DNA of 64,000 nt, taken from NCBI RefSeq assembly GCF_004341165.1, contig NZ_SLZR01000011.1, positions 1 to 64,000 of the forward strand, read 5' to 3'. The translations under genes and the position numbers were made by a program. Numbering within the stretch: position 1 is the first letter of the stretch; each line of letters opens with the position of its first letter. This document shows, in pieces, positions 52,729 through 61,278 of the stretch. The notes under the pieces are model-generated. The model saw only the letters and a list, made by a program, of their open reading frames with translations. It did no database searches and was not told the origin of the DNA. This stretch comes from Reinekea marinisedimentorum (lineage in GTDB: Bacteria > Pseudomonadota > Gammaproteobacteria > Pseudomonadales > Natronospirillaceae).

Positions 52729-55272
52729 ATGAATTTTCCAAAAAACAAATTGCATCGCTGCATTACAGCAAGCGCTTTGGCGCTTAGTGTTCCAATCACT
52801 GCCTTAGCGCTAACAGCAAATGAACCAACTGGAGACTTAGTTCAGGCACTCCAGATGTCACTGTACTTTTATGATGCTGAAGAGTCAGGTCCCAGCGTCA
52901 GTTCGGGAAATCAACGCCTGGAATGGCGTGGCGATTCTGAACCCAGCGACTCCGAAATTCCATTGGAATATAACTTGGTTTCAGGCGTAAATTTAGACGA
53001 AGATTTCATTGAGCAGTATCGGGATAATTTAGACCCAGATGGCAATGGCACTGTCGACCTTTCCGGTGGCTTTCATGATGCCGGCGACCACGTAAAGTTT
53101 GGTTTGCCACAATCATATGCAGCCTCTACTTTAGGTTGGGGCCTATATGAGTTCAGGGATTCCTTTGAAGCCACCGGATCACTCGATCATGCATTGGAAG
53201 AATTGAAGTGGTTTACTGACTATTTTTTACGATCTACCTTTCGTGATGACAATGGTGATGTCATTGCATTTAACTATATGGTGGGTGATGGTTCAACGGA
53301 CCACAACTATTGGGGCCCTCCGGAATTACAGTTAAGCGACGAATTTCCCCGCCCGGCCTCATTTGCTTACGAGGGCGACCCAGCCTCCGACCAAGCCGCA
53401 GGCGCAGCTGCAGCATTAACCTTGATGTATCTGAACTATTCAGAAATAGACAGTGACTATGCTGACGAATGTCTGGAATATGCTAAGGCTCTGTATGAAT
53501 TTGCTGTTAATAACCGAGGCTTAGGCACTGACGATGGTTTTTATACATCCAGCTATGATGAAGATGAAATGTCGTGGGCTGCAGTTTGGCTGTATATAGC
53601 AACGGACAATACCGATTATTTGGATGATATCGTCGCGATCGACGCCAACGGCAACTACACCGGCTACTTAAGCAAAATCATCAGTACGACAGCCGATAGC
53701 TGGCAGAACATTTGGGTGCATTCGTGGGATACCGTTTGGGGAGGAGTATTCGCTAAGCTCGCACCGGTGAGCGAAGGCTATGTTTCTGACGATTTGAATG
53801 ATAATTTCTGGTATTACTTCCAGTGGAATTTGGAATACTGGACAGCCGGCGAAGTTGAACACTCAGATACCAGCGACACAAACTACCTGACAGCAAGCCC
53901 TGCTGGATTTTCAGTAATCAATACCTGGGGGTCTGCCCGCTATAATACCGCTGCTCAGTTATGCGCATTGGTATACAGAAAATACGCAGGAGAAACCGAA
54001 AAAGCCATCGCCTTAACCGACTGGGCGTTGTCACAAATGAATTATATTATGGGCGATAACCCGCTGGAAAAATCTTATATAGTCGGGTACGGCGATAGCT
54101 ACGTGCAGCACCCCCACCACCGGGCCGCACACGGAGGTGAAGACAACAGCATGTTGATTCCTGCAGAACACAAACACACGCTTTGGGGTGCACTGGCAGC
54201 AGGACCAGATATTGATGACTATCATAACGACGATATTACCGATTACGTGTATAACGAAGTTGCCATTGATTACAACGCAGGCTTTGTCGGAGCGCTGGCC
54301 GGCTTTATTGAGTACTACGGTGAAGATCAAGTTTATGACAGCTGGGAACCGGAAGCCGAAGAAGAAGTGCTTGGGTTATACAGCATGGCAAAACTCGAGC
54401 AGGATAACGATGAGCGCACGCAAATCACGCTGCAACTGAACAATAAGACCAGCCAGCCACCCACGCTTTATGATGCCTTCTCGTTGAAATACTTCTTCAA
54501 TATTTCAGAGCTCATCGAAAACGGCCAGAGCATCGACGACGTCAGTTATGAAATTTACTACGATGAGTCCTCCTACTTCGATGGTGCAGCAACAGTAACC
54601 GGCCCGATAGCATGGGATGCCACTAACGGTATTTACTACATGAATATCGCTTGGGACGGCATTAATATTTGGGGCGATATGCAAATTCAATTTGCATTAC
54701 TGGCCGATCAGGACAGCACTTGGACAGCCTATTGGGATTCCAGTAATGACTGGAGCATGACCGATGTTACAGCTGCCAGCCTGGATTACTCCCCTTATGT
54801 TCCACTCTACATCGATGGAGAATTGATCTATGGCTCTGAGCCTGTAATCTCAGAAAGCAGCGGGGAGACAGATAGCACTGAAAACAATGATGACTCTGAA
54901 ACGATTGACGATAGTGGCACAACTGATGGCTCGGGTGACACCGATGATACAGTCGATAGCAGCGGCGTCCCTGAATGCAATGTTGACTACAGTGTCGTGA
55001 ATGAATGGAGTACGGGTTACATCGGCTCTGTAACCATCAGCAATAATGGCGAAGGAGAAGCCATCAGCTGGCAAACGACAATCACCTACAGCGACAACAC
55101 AGAAATTGTGAACAGCTGGCAGGCCGATGTCTCCGGTGAATCACCCACTTATTCTGCCAGCAGTCAATCCTGGAACGGTTCAATTGACGCAGGAGATAGT
55201 GTTTCCTGGGGGTTTGAAGCGAGCATCAATGACAGTTATGAATTGCCTGCAGTGAGCGTAACCTGTGAATAA
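52729..55272 (+). CDS. GH9 endoglucanase with CBM3-like and CBM2 modules
   Basis: A secreted cellulase of 847 residues. Signal peptide about 1-29. The GH9 catalytic domain (about 34-535) has nucleophile/base motif GGFHDAGDHVKFG (Asp117 and Asp120), the His motif HPHHRAAHGG (about 461-470) and the acid Glu510 in YNEVAIDYNAGFVGALAGF. Next comes a CBM3-like module (about 563-700; ALKYFFNIS-type SLKYFFNISELIENG). An acidic Ser/Thr/Asp linker (about 705-748) follows, and last a CBM2-type module (750-847, with terminal Cys750 and Cys846 and three Trp). GH9-CBM3c is typical of processive endoglucanases. It lies between two alginate lyase copies on the opposite strand. Confidence 0.93.
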   Translation: MNFPKNKLHRCITASALALSVPITALALTANEPTGDLVQALQMSLYFYDAEESGPSVSSGNQRLEWRGDSEPSDSEIPLEYNLVSGVNLDEDFIEQYRDNLDPDGNGTVDLSGGFHDAGDHVKFGLPQSYAASTLGWGLYEFRDSFEATGSLDHALEELKWFTDYFLRSTFRDDNGDVIAFNYMVGDGSTDHNYWGPPELQLSDEFPRPASFAYEGDPASDQAAGAAAALTLMYLNYSEIDSDYADECLEYAKALYEFAVNNRGLGTDDGFYTSSYDEDEMSWAAVWLYIATDNTDYLDDIVAIDANGNYTGYLSKIISTTADSWQNIWVHSWDTVWGGVFAKLAPVSEGYVSDDLNDNFWYYFQWNLEYWTAGEVEHSDTSDTNYLTASPAGFSVINTWGSARYNTAAQLCALVYRKYAGETEKAIALTDWALSQMNYIMGDNPLEKSYIVGYGDSYVQHPHHRAAHGGEDNSMLIPAEHKHTLWGALAAGPDIDDYHNDDITDYVYNEVAIDYNAGFVGALAGFIEYYGEDQVYDSWEPEAEEEVLGLYSMAKLEQDNDERTQITLQLNNKTSQPPTLYDAFSLKYFFNISELIENGQSIDDVSYEIYYDESSYFDGAATVTGPIAWDATNGIYYMNIAWDGINIWGDMQIQFALLADQDSTWTAYWDSSNDWSMTDVTAASLDYSPYVPLYIDGELIYGSEPVISESSGETDSTENNDDSETIDDSGTTDGSGDTDDTVDSSGVPECNVDYSVVNEWSTGYIGSVTISNNGEGEAISWQTTITYSDNTEIVNSWQADVSGESPTYSASSQSWNGSIDAGDSVSWGFEASINDSYELPAVSVTCE

Positions 55273-55287
55273 ATAATTACCATGAAT

Positions 55288-55315
55288 AAAAAAACCGGCT
55301 GGCAAGCCGGTTTTT
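55288..55315. terminator. Bidirectional terminator between GH9 and PL7 genes
   Basis: The stem AAAACCGGCT / AGCCGGTTTT has a 4-base loop GGCA, with T-runs on both strands. It lies 16 bp after the GH9 stop and 17 bp after the alginate lyase stop, serving both convergent genes. Confidence 0.9.
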
Positions 55316-55331
55316 CTTGAAAACAAAACGA

Positions 55332-56996
55332 TTAGTAACTGTAACCGTCGTGGGCGTTACTTAATGCATAGAAGCTCACCATTGCGGTGTCATCTTCATC
55401 ACTGGTCTTATCGTTTAGATAAATACCTGCTTTGAAGTACATGTAGTTTTCTTCATCGTCATACAGGCTGGATGCCATATTCACCTGACGGTAGGCCAGT
55501 TCGCTGCCTGCTTCATCGTAGATAAATACTGAAAGCAAGTCGCCATCCACATCAATTTTGTATGAGAAGATTTCATCCAGTGGTATACCGTCTGATGGGT
55601 CCATTTCGGAAAGATCATCGCTATAGCCGGTACCGCCCTGGTCGTCTTCTTCATCTATGAATTCACCCAGCAGGTTGTACCACATTTCAACTTCACCGTC
55701 CGCTTTGCCTGCAACAGAAGGCTCATGTGCGAAGTATAATGCGCCGTTCGTCGAATTAGGCTGCTTATGGTAATACAAGCGAACCGGCTCATTATCTTCT
55801 GCGTGGATCTGGCCCACAATAATACGGCCCACCTGCTCTTCATTTGTAGAGGTGGTGGTCACCCGGTTGACTGCCAGTGTTGCCGTCATGGTGCCATCAA
55901 TGCCACCAAAGTCATCGTAGGCATCGTTATCAATTGTGGAAAACGCCCAGTTATTGCCACCATCGGAAGTACCAATACTGGTATCGCCACGGCGCAACAT
56001 TTCCCGCAGTTCAGTACGAGTGTAGGTTGTACCGGAAGAAGTTTTGTAACCGCCAACGGTGCAAACAAAAACCATGGCACCGGTATCGTCATCGGTATAA
56101 AAGTATTCACTTTCGTAATACTCAAGGCCAGTCTCGCCATCGAAGGTTAATTCTGAATTGTCCTCATGCCATTGCTCGTTTAGCTGATCTTCTTTAATAG
56201 AATCTGCCTTACCATCATCATTGGTATCCGTCGGAACACTTAAGTACCAATCCCACAGGTCAAAGTTTTGCGCCGGGGCTAAGCTGGCATCTAAGCCATA
56301 GTCAACGCCAGAACTACTGTCTTCTTCAACGGTTTCTTCATCGTCAGTATTTTCATCGACGCTCCCGTCTTCAGAGTTGTCTTCACTGTCGTCGGTTGAA
56401 TCCGAATCCGAACAACCAAAGATCTGCACTTCGATATAGCTGTTCCAGTCGTTATCTTCCTCGCTGTTACCTTCGCCATAAACCCGCACATATCGCGCAT
56501 AGGTATTGGTCAACTCAAATGCCTCCAGTCCACCGCTTTCACCATCACTGGTCAGCGTACTGGATGCATAAGCCCAAGTCTCACCATCTTCTGAGGTTTG
56601 CACGCTGAAATAAGATGAACGCTCATCGGCCTTCAGGAAGGCGATCGCAATATCGGTTACCGTTGCTGCTGCACCCAGATCAAACTGAATCCAGTTATAG
56701 GTGCCTTCTGAAGACCAACGGGAATCGTTCGAAAAATCATCATCTATGGTCAATTCCGGTTTATAAGAATCCTGATAATTGCCCTCATCAGTTGCGCTTT
56801 CTATAGTTAATGGCAGCGATGAAGAGCAGGTTAATGATTCCGTGGTGCCTTCATCAACGTCCTCTGCAGTGTCAGTGTCTGCTTCTACTGCACTTTCCAC
56901 TGAATTTATTATTTCCTCAATGTCTTCTTCAATAGAACAGCCTGTTATACCGGTTAGTAAGCAGGCAGATACCATAAAAGCGGTAAACTTATTCAT
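55332..56996 (-). CDS. CBM32-PL7 alginate lyase lipoprotein
   Basis: A surface or periplasmic lyase of 554 residues that cleaves alginate by beta-elimination. The lipobox is GITGC (Cys20). A CBM32 (F5/8 type C) module follows (about 57-196, NWIQFDLGAAATVTDIAIAFLKAD...YARYVRVYGEG), then a very acidic linker, then the PL7 domain (about 240-550) with the three family motifs RTELREML, VGQIHAED and YFKAGIYLN. QIH rather than QVH in the second motif is usually linked to activity on guluronate-containing alginate. The ATG at 56996 has GGGGAA five bases upstream; a TTG at 57008 is less likely. Confidence 0.93.
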   Translation of the reverse strand: MNKFTAFMVSACLLTGITGCSIEEDIEEIINSVESAVEADTDTAEDVDEGTTESLTCSSSLPLTIESATDEGNYQDSYKPELTIDDDFSNDSRWSSEGTYNWIQFDLGAAATVTDIAIAFLKADERSSYFSVQTSEDGETWAYASSTLTSDGESGGLEAFELTNTYARYVRVYGEGNSEEDNDWNSYIEVQIFGCSDSDSTDDSEDNSEDGSVDENTDDEETVEEDSSSGVDYGLDASLAPAQNFDLWDWYLSVPTDTNDDGKADSIKEDQLNEQWHEDNSELTFDGETGLEYYESEYFYTDDDTGAMVFVCTVGGYKTSSGTTYTRTELREMLRRGDTSIGTSDGGNNWAFSTIDNDAYDDFGGIDGTMTATLAVNRVTTTSTNEEQVGRIIVGQIHAEDNEPVRLYYHKQPNSTNGALYFAHEPSVAGKADGEVEMWYNLLGEFIDEEDDQGGTGYSDDLSEMDPSDGIPLDEIFSYKIDVDGDLLSVFIYDEAGSELAYRQVNMASSLYDDEENYMYFKAGIYLNDKTSDEDDTAMVSFYALSNAHDGYSY

Positions 56997-57349
56997 GTAA
57001 TTCCCCAAAATCCAGTTGCCAGATAAGGCAACACGATAATTAAAAGAAGCTTTAGAATGCCGGCTTACAACAAACAGCCGACGCTACTTATAGATGGCTG
57101 CGAGGTTAATTTGTAATACAAAAAGACAAAAGCTCCTCTTTAAAATATACAGAATAAGTTCACGTTTTAGACACGATCTTTTTCTAATTTTTCCTACTGG
57201 TTCTTATTTTTACAGTTGAAATCTCACCGATTGTATTCATGAAATTCCCCGGCAACATCCGGCCAAAAGGCAGGGCCTACTCCGTTAAAGTTGCGCTGGC
57301 GATAGGAATTACTGACAATGCATCTCAATTCAATCTTCGGAGTTGTCGC
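56997..57349. other. Intergenic region between PL7 lyase and dCMP deaminase
   Basis: No convincing gene lies in these 353 bases, though the deaminase frame is open back to 57239. The region must hold the promoters of both flanking genes. It contains an 11-base string TTTAGACACGA (57166-57176) that also occurs 65 bp upstream of the GH9 start (52654-52664). Confidence 0.5.
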
Positions 57350-57796
57350 ATGATTTCCAAATGGGCAAAGCGCTTTTATCAAATGGCACAGCTGGTGGGC
57401 TCCTGGAGTAAAGACCCTTCCACACAGGTGGGCGCAGTCATTACCAAGAGCAACCGGATTGTCTCGCTAGGCTTTAATGGTTATCCGCATGGCATATCCG
57501 ACAGTGCAGAAACCGATGACCGGGAAATGAAACTACTAAAAACGCTGCATGCAGAAGAGAATGCCATCCTGTTTGCGAAGCGTGATCTGACAGAATGTGA
57601 AATTTGGGTTACCCACTTCCCGTGCCCGAACTGTGCAGCCAAGATTATTCAAACCGGAATCAATATCGTTCACTGCCCGGAGCAAACAGAAGACTTTCTG
57701 TCACGCTGGGGTGACAAAATTAAGGTGAGCGAAGAAATGTTCCGCCAGGCTAACGTGACCGTTCACTGGCTACCGCTGGCGGAGCTTGAAGAGTAA
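57350..57796 (+). CDS. Deoxycytidylate (dCMP) deaminase family protein
   Basis: Probably converts dCMP to dUMP, feeding thymidylate synthesis. The 148-residue product has the zinc-binding cytidine deaminase motifs HAEENAILFA (catalytic His-Ala-Glu) and PCPNCAAKI (Pro-Cys-x2-Cys), and the N-terminal DPSTQVGAVIT typical of dCMP deaminases. The ATG at 57350 is preceded by GGAG at seven bases and gives the family length. A 37-residue upstream extension to 57239 is open but unlike the family. Confidence 0.88.
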   Translation: MISKWAKRFYQMAQLVGSWSKDPSTQVGAVITKSNRIVSLGFNGYPHGISDSAETDDREMKLLKTLHAEENAILFAKRDLTECEIWVTHFPCPNCAAKIIQTGINIVHCPEQTEDFLSRWGDKIKVSEEMFRQANVTVHWLPLAELEE

Positions 57797-57819
57797 AGCT
57801 GTGCGCAAACACAGCCTTT
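57795..57819. terminator. Hairpin between dCMP deaminase and glpK
   Basis: AAAGCTGTG pairs with CACAGCCTTT around a 6-base loop in the 27-bp gap between convergent genes. Short T-runs on each side make a modest bidirectional terminator. Confidence 0.5.
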
Positions 57820-57823
57820 GATA

Positions 57824-59308
57824 CTACTCGGTAATGGTGCGAACACCCTTTACAGCCTTAAGCCAGCCGCTGTAAAGGCGCTCCACGGTTTCATCACTGA
57901 GCGACGGCGCAAACTCCTTTTCCTGCGTCCAGATACCACGGATTTCATCGATATCCTTATAGACACCCAGCTGCAACCCGGCAAAGAAGGCGACGCCCAA
58001 AGCCGTTGTTTCAGTGATCATCGGCCGGTCAACCGGAACCTGCAGAATATCCGCAAGGAACTGAACGGCCCACTCATTCACAACCATGCCACCATCAACC
58101 CGCAGCCCTTTCAGGTTGGTTACGCCATCTCGCTTCATCGCCTCGACAAGGTCACGGGTTTGATAGCCAATCGCCTGCAAGCCGGCGGTAACAATCTCAG
58201 CCGGGCCAGTATCACGCGTCATGCCCACAATAGCGCCGCGGGCATCTGCGTTCCAATAGGGCGCACCCAGGCCAGTAAAGGCCGGCACCATATAAACGCT
58301 TTGATCTTTGCCGGTTTTCTCTGCCAACGCGACAGAATCGGACGCTTTTTCAATAAAGCCCGCGCCATCCCGCAACCACTGAATGGTCGCTCCAGCCATG
58401 AAGATACTGCCCTCCAGTGCGAAAACCGGTTTGCCATCCAGGCGGTAGGCAACGGTTGAAAGCAGCTTGTTACGCGACTTCAGTTGCTCATCACCGGTAT
58501 TTACCATCATAAAACAGCCGGTGCCGTAGGTACTTTTGATCATGCCCGGCTCGAAGCAGGCCTGACCAAACATGGCGGCATGCTGATCGCCCGCCATACC
58601 ACCGATAGGCAAACTTTTGCCAAACCAGTGCTCGGCTGTTTCACCAAAATCATCTGCGCTGTTCAAAACCTCGGGCAACATAGATTCGGGGATACCGAAC
58701 AAATTCAGCAGCTGGTTATCCCAGCACTGTTCCTGAATGTTGAACAACAGGGTGCGGGAGGCATTGGTCGCATCGGTCGCATGACGCTTACCATCGGTGA
58801 GCCGCCACAGCAGATAAGAATCAACAGTACCAAAGCGCAAATGGCCCTGCTCTGCCGCTTCGCGCGCGCCGTCGACGTTGTTGAGAATCCAGCGCACCTT
58901 AGTACCGGAAAAGTACGGGTCGAGCAGCAAGCCGGTTTTGTAAGAAACCATAGCTTCCAGGCCATCGTGCTGCAGCCCCCGGCAATAATCGGCTGTGCGC
59001 CGGTCCTGCCAGACAATGGCGTTGTAGACCGTCTTACCGGTGCGGGCATCCCATACCAGTGTGGTTTCACGCTGGTTGGTAACACCCAGGCCAATAACCT
59101 CGTTCACATCGATGTCTTTCAGCGCCTGCTGACAGACTTCTAACGTTGAAGACCAGAGATCTTCGGGGTCATGCTCTACCCAGCCGTTCTGCGGATAGAT
59201 CTGGGGGAATTCCTGCTGTGCGCTTTGTACGATATTGCCTTTCGTATCAAAAAGTATGGCGCGCGAGCTGGTCGTACCCTGGTCAATGGCCAGTAAATAC
59301 TTAGACAT
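57824..59308 (-). CDS. glpK: Glycerol kinase
   Basis: Phosphorylates glycerol to sn-glycerol-3-phosphate with ATP. The 494-residue length and the signatures [55 protein letters not shown] and [12 protein letters not shown] are all standard for the FGGY family member GlpK. No glpF, glpD or glpR lies beside it. An AGGAG ribosome site precedes the ATG. It is divergent from the sugar ABC transporter genes across 224 bp. Confidence 0.97.
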   Translation of the reverse strand: MSKYLLAIDQGTTSSRAILFDTKGNIVQSAQQEFPQIYPQNGWVEHDPEDLWSSTLEVCQQALKDIDVNEVIGLGVTNQRETTLVWDARTGKTVYNAIVWQDRRTADYCRGLQHDGLEAMVSYKTGLLLDPYFSGTKVRWILNNVDGAREAAEQGHLRFGTVDSYLLWRLTDGKRHATDATNASRTLLFNIQEQCWDNQLLNLFGIPESMLPEVLNSADDFGETAEHWFGKSLPIGGMAGDQHAAMFGQACFEPGMIKSTYGTGCFMMVNTGDEQLKSRNKLLSTVAYRLDGKPVFALEGSIFMAGATIQWLRDGAGFIEKASDSVALAEKTGKDQSVYMVPAFTGLGAPYWNADARGAIVGMTRDTGPAEIVTAGLQAIGYQTRDLVEAMKRDGVTNLKGLRVDGGMVVNEWAVQFLADILQVPVDRPMITETTALGVAFFAGLQLGVYKDIDEIRGIWTQEKEFAPSLSDETVERLYSGWLKAVKGVRTITE

Positions 59309-59461
59309 GAGTGTCTCCTGTTATTTTTTATTCTTGTCAGCTGCCGGCAATGCCAGCGATAACATTTGCCGTTCATTTTAGACTTTTTACTCTATCAGAC
59401 CAGGTTTGTTCTGCGAGAATACTTAAGGATGATTGATTGGATAAAGAAATTTAATTTATTC

Positions 59462-59477
59462 TTGAAAACGTTACCAA
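59462..59477. promoter_or_regulatory. LacI/GalR-type operator upstream of the galactoside operon
   Basis: TTGAAAACGTTACCAA is a 16-base imperfect palindrome (six of eight positions symmetric) with central ACGT-type core, the usual form of LacI-family operators. It lies 55 bp before the first ABC permease gene, in the divergent glpK/permease region. No LacI-type gene is in this window, so the regulator would be encoded beyond 64 kb or elsewhere. Confidence 0.5.
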
Positions 59478-59532
59478 GCAGTTCCATAATGCTTACAGCC
59501 TAAACACAAATCAAACAAAAAAGGGCGGAAAA

Positions 59533-60414
59533 GTGGACGCAAAATACTCCAAATCCTGGTCTGAAAGGCTTACGCCATGGCTCTTCATGGCTCCGGCAAT
59601 ATTTTTCTTTCTGGTCTATGTGATCTATCCGATATTCCAGTCTATCTCGATGAGTTTTTATCAGTGGGACGGCATTGGTGATAAGGTTTTCATAGGTTTT
59701 CAAAACTATATCGATCTCGGTTACGACCCGCAATTCTGGACAAGCCTGTGGAACAACGTGCTCTGGCTGGTCTTCTTTATGCTGGCTGTGCCATTCGGGC
59801 TCGGTATTGCACTGTTTCTGAATCAGCAGGTACTGGGCATTCGCGCAGTAAAATCGCTGTTCTTCTTCCCGTTCGTTATTTCTCAGGTGATTATCGGTAT
59901 CGTCTTCGCCTGGTTTTACGATCCGTCTTACGGCCTGTTGCAGGACATATTGGGGATATTCGGCATTGACCCGATTCCGATTCTGGCCAATGAACATCTG
60001 GTTACCTACGGCATCATTGCAGCCGGTTTATGGCCACAAATTGCATACACCATGATTCTGTACCTGACAGGCCTGAACAACATCAGCCCTGATCAGATCG
60101 AAGCGGCCCGCATGGACGGAGCCAAAGGCTGGTCAATGCTGATACACATCATCATTCCACAGCTGCGGCCTGCCACCTTCATTGCGGTCGTGGTCACGGT
60201 CATTGGCGCACTGCGCTCATTCGACCTGGTAGCATCCATGACGGCGGGCGGCCCTTACGGCTCCTCCTCTGTATTAGCCTTCTTTATGTATGAGCAATCG
60301 ATATTCAACTATCGAATGGGCTATGGCGCTGCTATTGCCACCGTATTGTTCCTGATCATGTTGATTTACATCGCCTTCTTCCTGTGGCGAATGCTGAAAG
60401 ACGAAAGAGGGTAA
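59533..60414 (+). CDS. Sugar ABC transporter permease, MalF/UgpA type
   Basis: An inner-membrane permease of 293 residues with six helices. The ABC permease EAA loop reads EAARMDGAKGWSMLIHIIIPQLRP (about 196-219). The start is a GTG with a GGCGGAA ribosome site. It begins the operon with a second permease and a GH36 alpha-galactosidase, so the transported sugar is probably an alpha-galactoside such as raffinose or melibiose. No ATPase gene is present here; a shared MsmK-like ATPase may serve it. Confidence 0.92.
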   Translation: MDAKYSKSWSERLTPWLFMAPAIFFFLVYVIYPIFQSISMSFYQWDGIGDKVFIGFQNYIDLGYDPQFWTSLWNNVLWLVFFMLAVPFGLGIALFLNQQVLGIRAVKSLFFFPFVISQVIIGIVFAWFYDPSYGLLQDILGIFGIDPIPILANEHLVTYGIIAAGLWPQIAYTMILYLTGLNNISPDQIEAARMDGAKGWSMLIHIIIPQLRPATFIAVVVTVIGALRSFDLVASMTAGGPYGSSSVLAFFMYEQSIFNYRMGYGAAIATVLFLIMLIYIAFFLWRMLKDERG

Positions 60415-60420
60415 GCCGTT

Positions 60421-61272
60421 ATGTTTCCAGTACCTATTGAAAAAACACGTCCATTTACTCAAATAAGCTACAAGATTGCCTTGCCTATTTCGGTAATCCT
60501 TTGGTTGCTGCCATTAGCGGCCATCATGCTGACTTCTGTTCGCTCTATGGGCGATATCAACGCCGGTAACTACTGGGGCTTGCCTACAGAGTGGAACATC
60601 GTTGAAAACTACACCGCTGTGTTCCAGAACACGGCTATGGGCCAGTATCTGTTTAACAGCATTATCATCACCGTACCGGTGGCGTTCTTCTCTGTTTTGC
60701 TGGCGACACTGGCTGGTTTTGCTCTGGCGAAATTCAAGTTCAAAGGCAATCTGGCTGTTCTGGCGATGTTCATCGGCGGTAACTTTGTACCCTTCCAGAT
60801 TCTGATGATCCCGGTTCGCGATCTAACCATTCAACTGGGCATGTACGATACCATCTGGGCGCTGATCATTTTCCATGTCGCCTTCCAGACCGGCTTCTGC
60901 ACCCTGTTCATGCGTAACTTTATTGTCGGCATTCCGGATGAACTGCTGGAAAGCTGTCGCCTCGATGGTGCCAGTGAATGGAAGATTTTCCGCTCCATTA
61001 TCATTCCTCTGGTACGCCCTGCGCTTGCCGCACTTGCGGTACTGATCTTCACCTTCGTCTGGAACGACTACTTCTGGGCACTGGTGTTGGTGCAATCCGA
61101 TGAGGTTCGCCCGATTACCGCCGGTATCAGCGCATTGCGCGGCCAGTGGCTGGCTTCATGGAACCTGCTGTCTGCCGGTTCAATTGTGGCGGCACTGCCT
61201 CCGGTGATCATGTTCTTTGTGATGCAGAAGCACTTCATTGCCGGCCTGACGCTCGGCGCGACCAAGGGGTAA
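60421..61272 (+). CDS. Sugar ABC transporter permease, MalG/UgpE type
   Basis: The second permease, 283 residues, six helices. The EAA loop is ELLESCRLDGASEWKIFRSIIIPLVRPALA (about 177-206), and the C-terminus ends QKHFIAGLTLGATKG, typical of MalG-like proteins. It starts six bases after the first permease and ends six bases before the alpha-galactosidase gene, a tight operon. Confidence 0.93.
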   Translation: MFPVPIEKTRPFTQISYKIALPISVILWLLPLAAIMLTSVRSMGDINAGNYWGLPTEWNIVENYTAVFQNTAMGQYLFNSIIITVPVAFFSVLLATLAGFALAKFKFKGNLAVLAMFIGGNFVPFQILMIPVRDLTIQLGMYDTIWALIIFHVAFQTGFCTLFMRNFIVGIPDELLESCRLDGASEWKIFRSIIIPLVRPALAALAVLIFTFVWNDYFWALVLVQSDEVRPITAGISALRGQWLASWNLLSAGSIVAALPPVIMFFVMQKHFIAGLTLGATKG

Positions 61273-61278
61273 CCGCTT

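Noticed and set aside
57239-57349. N-terminal extension of the dCMP deaminase
   Set aside because: The family normally starts near the MISKWAKRFYQMA sequence, and a good ribosome site precedes the ATG at 57350.
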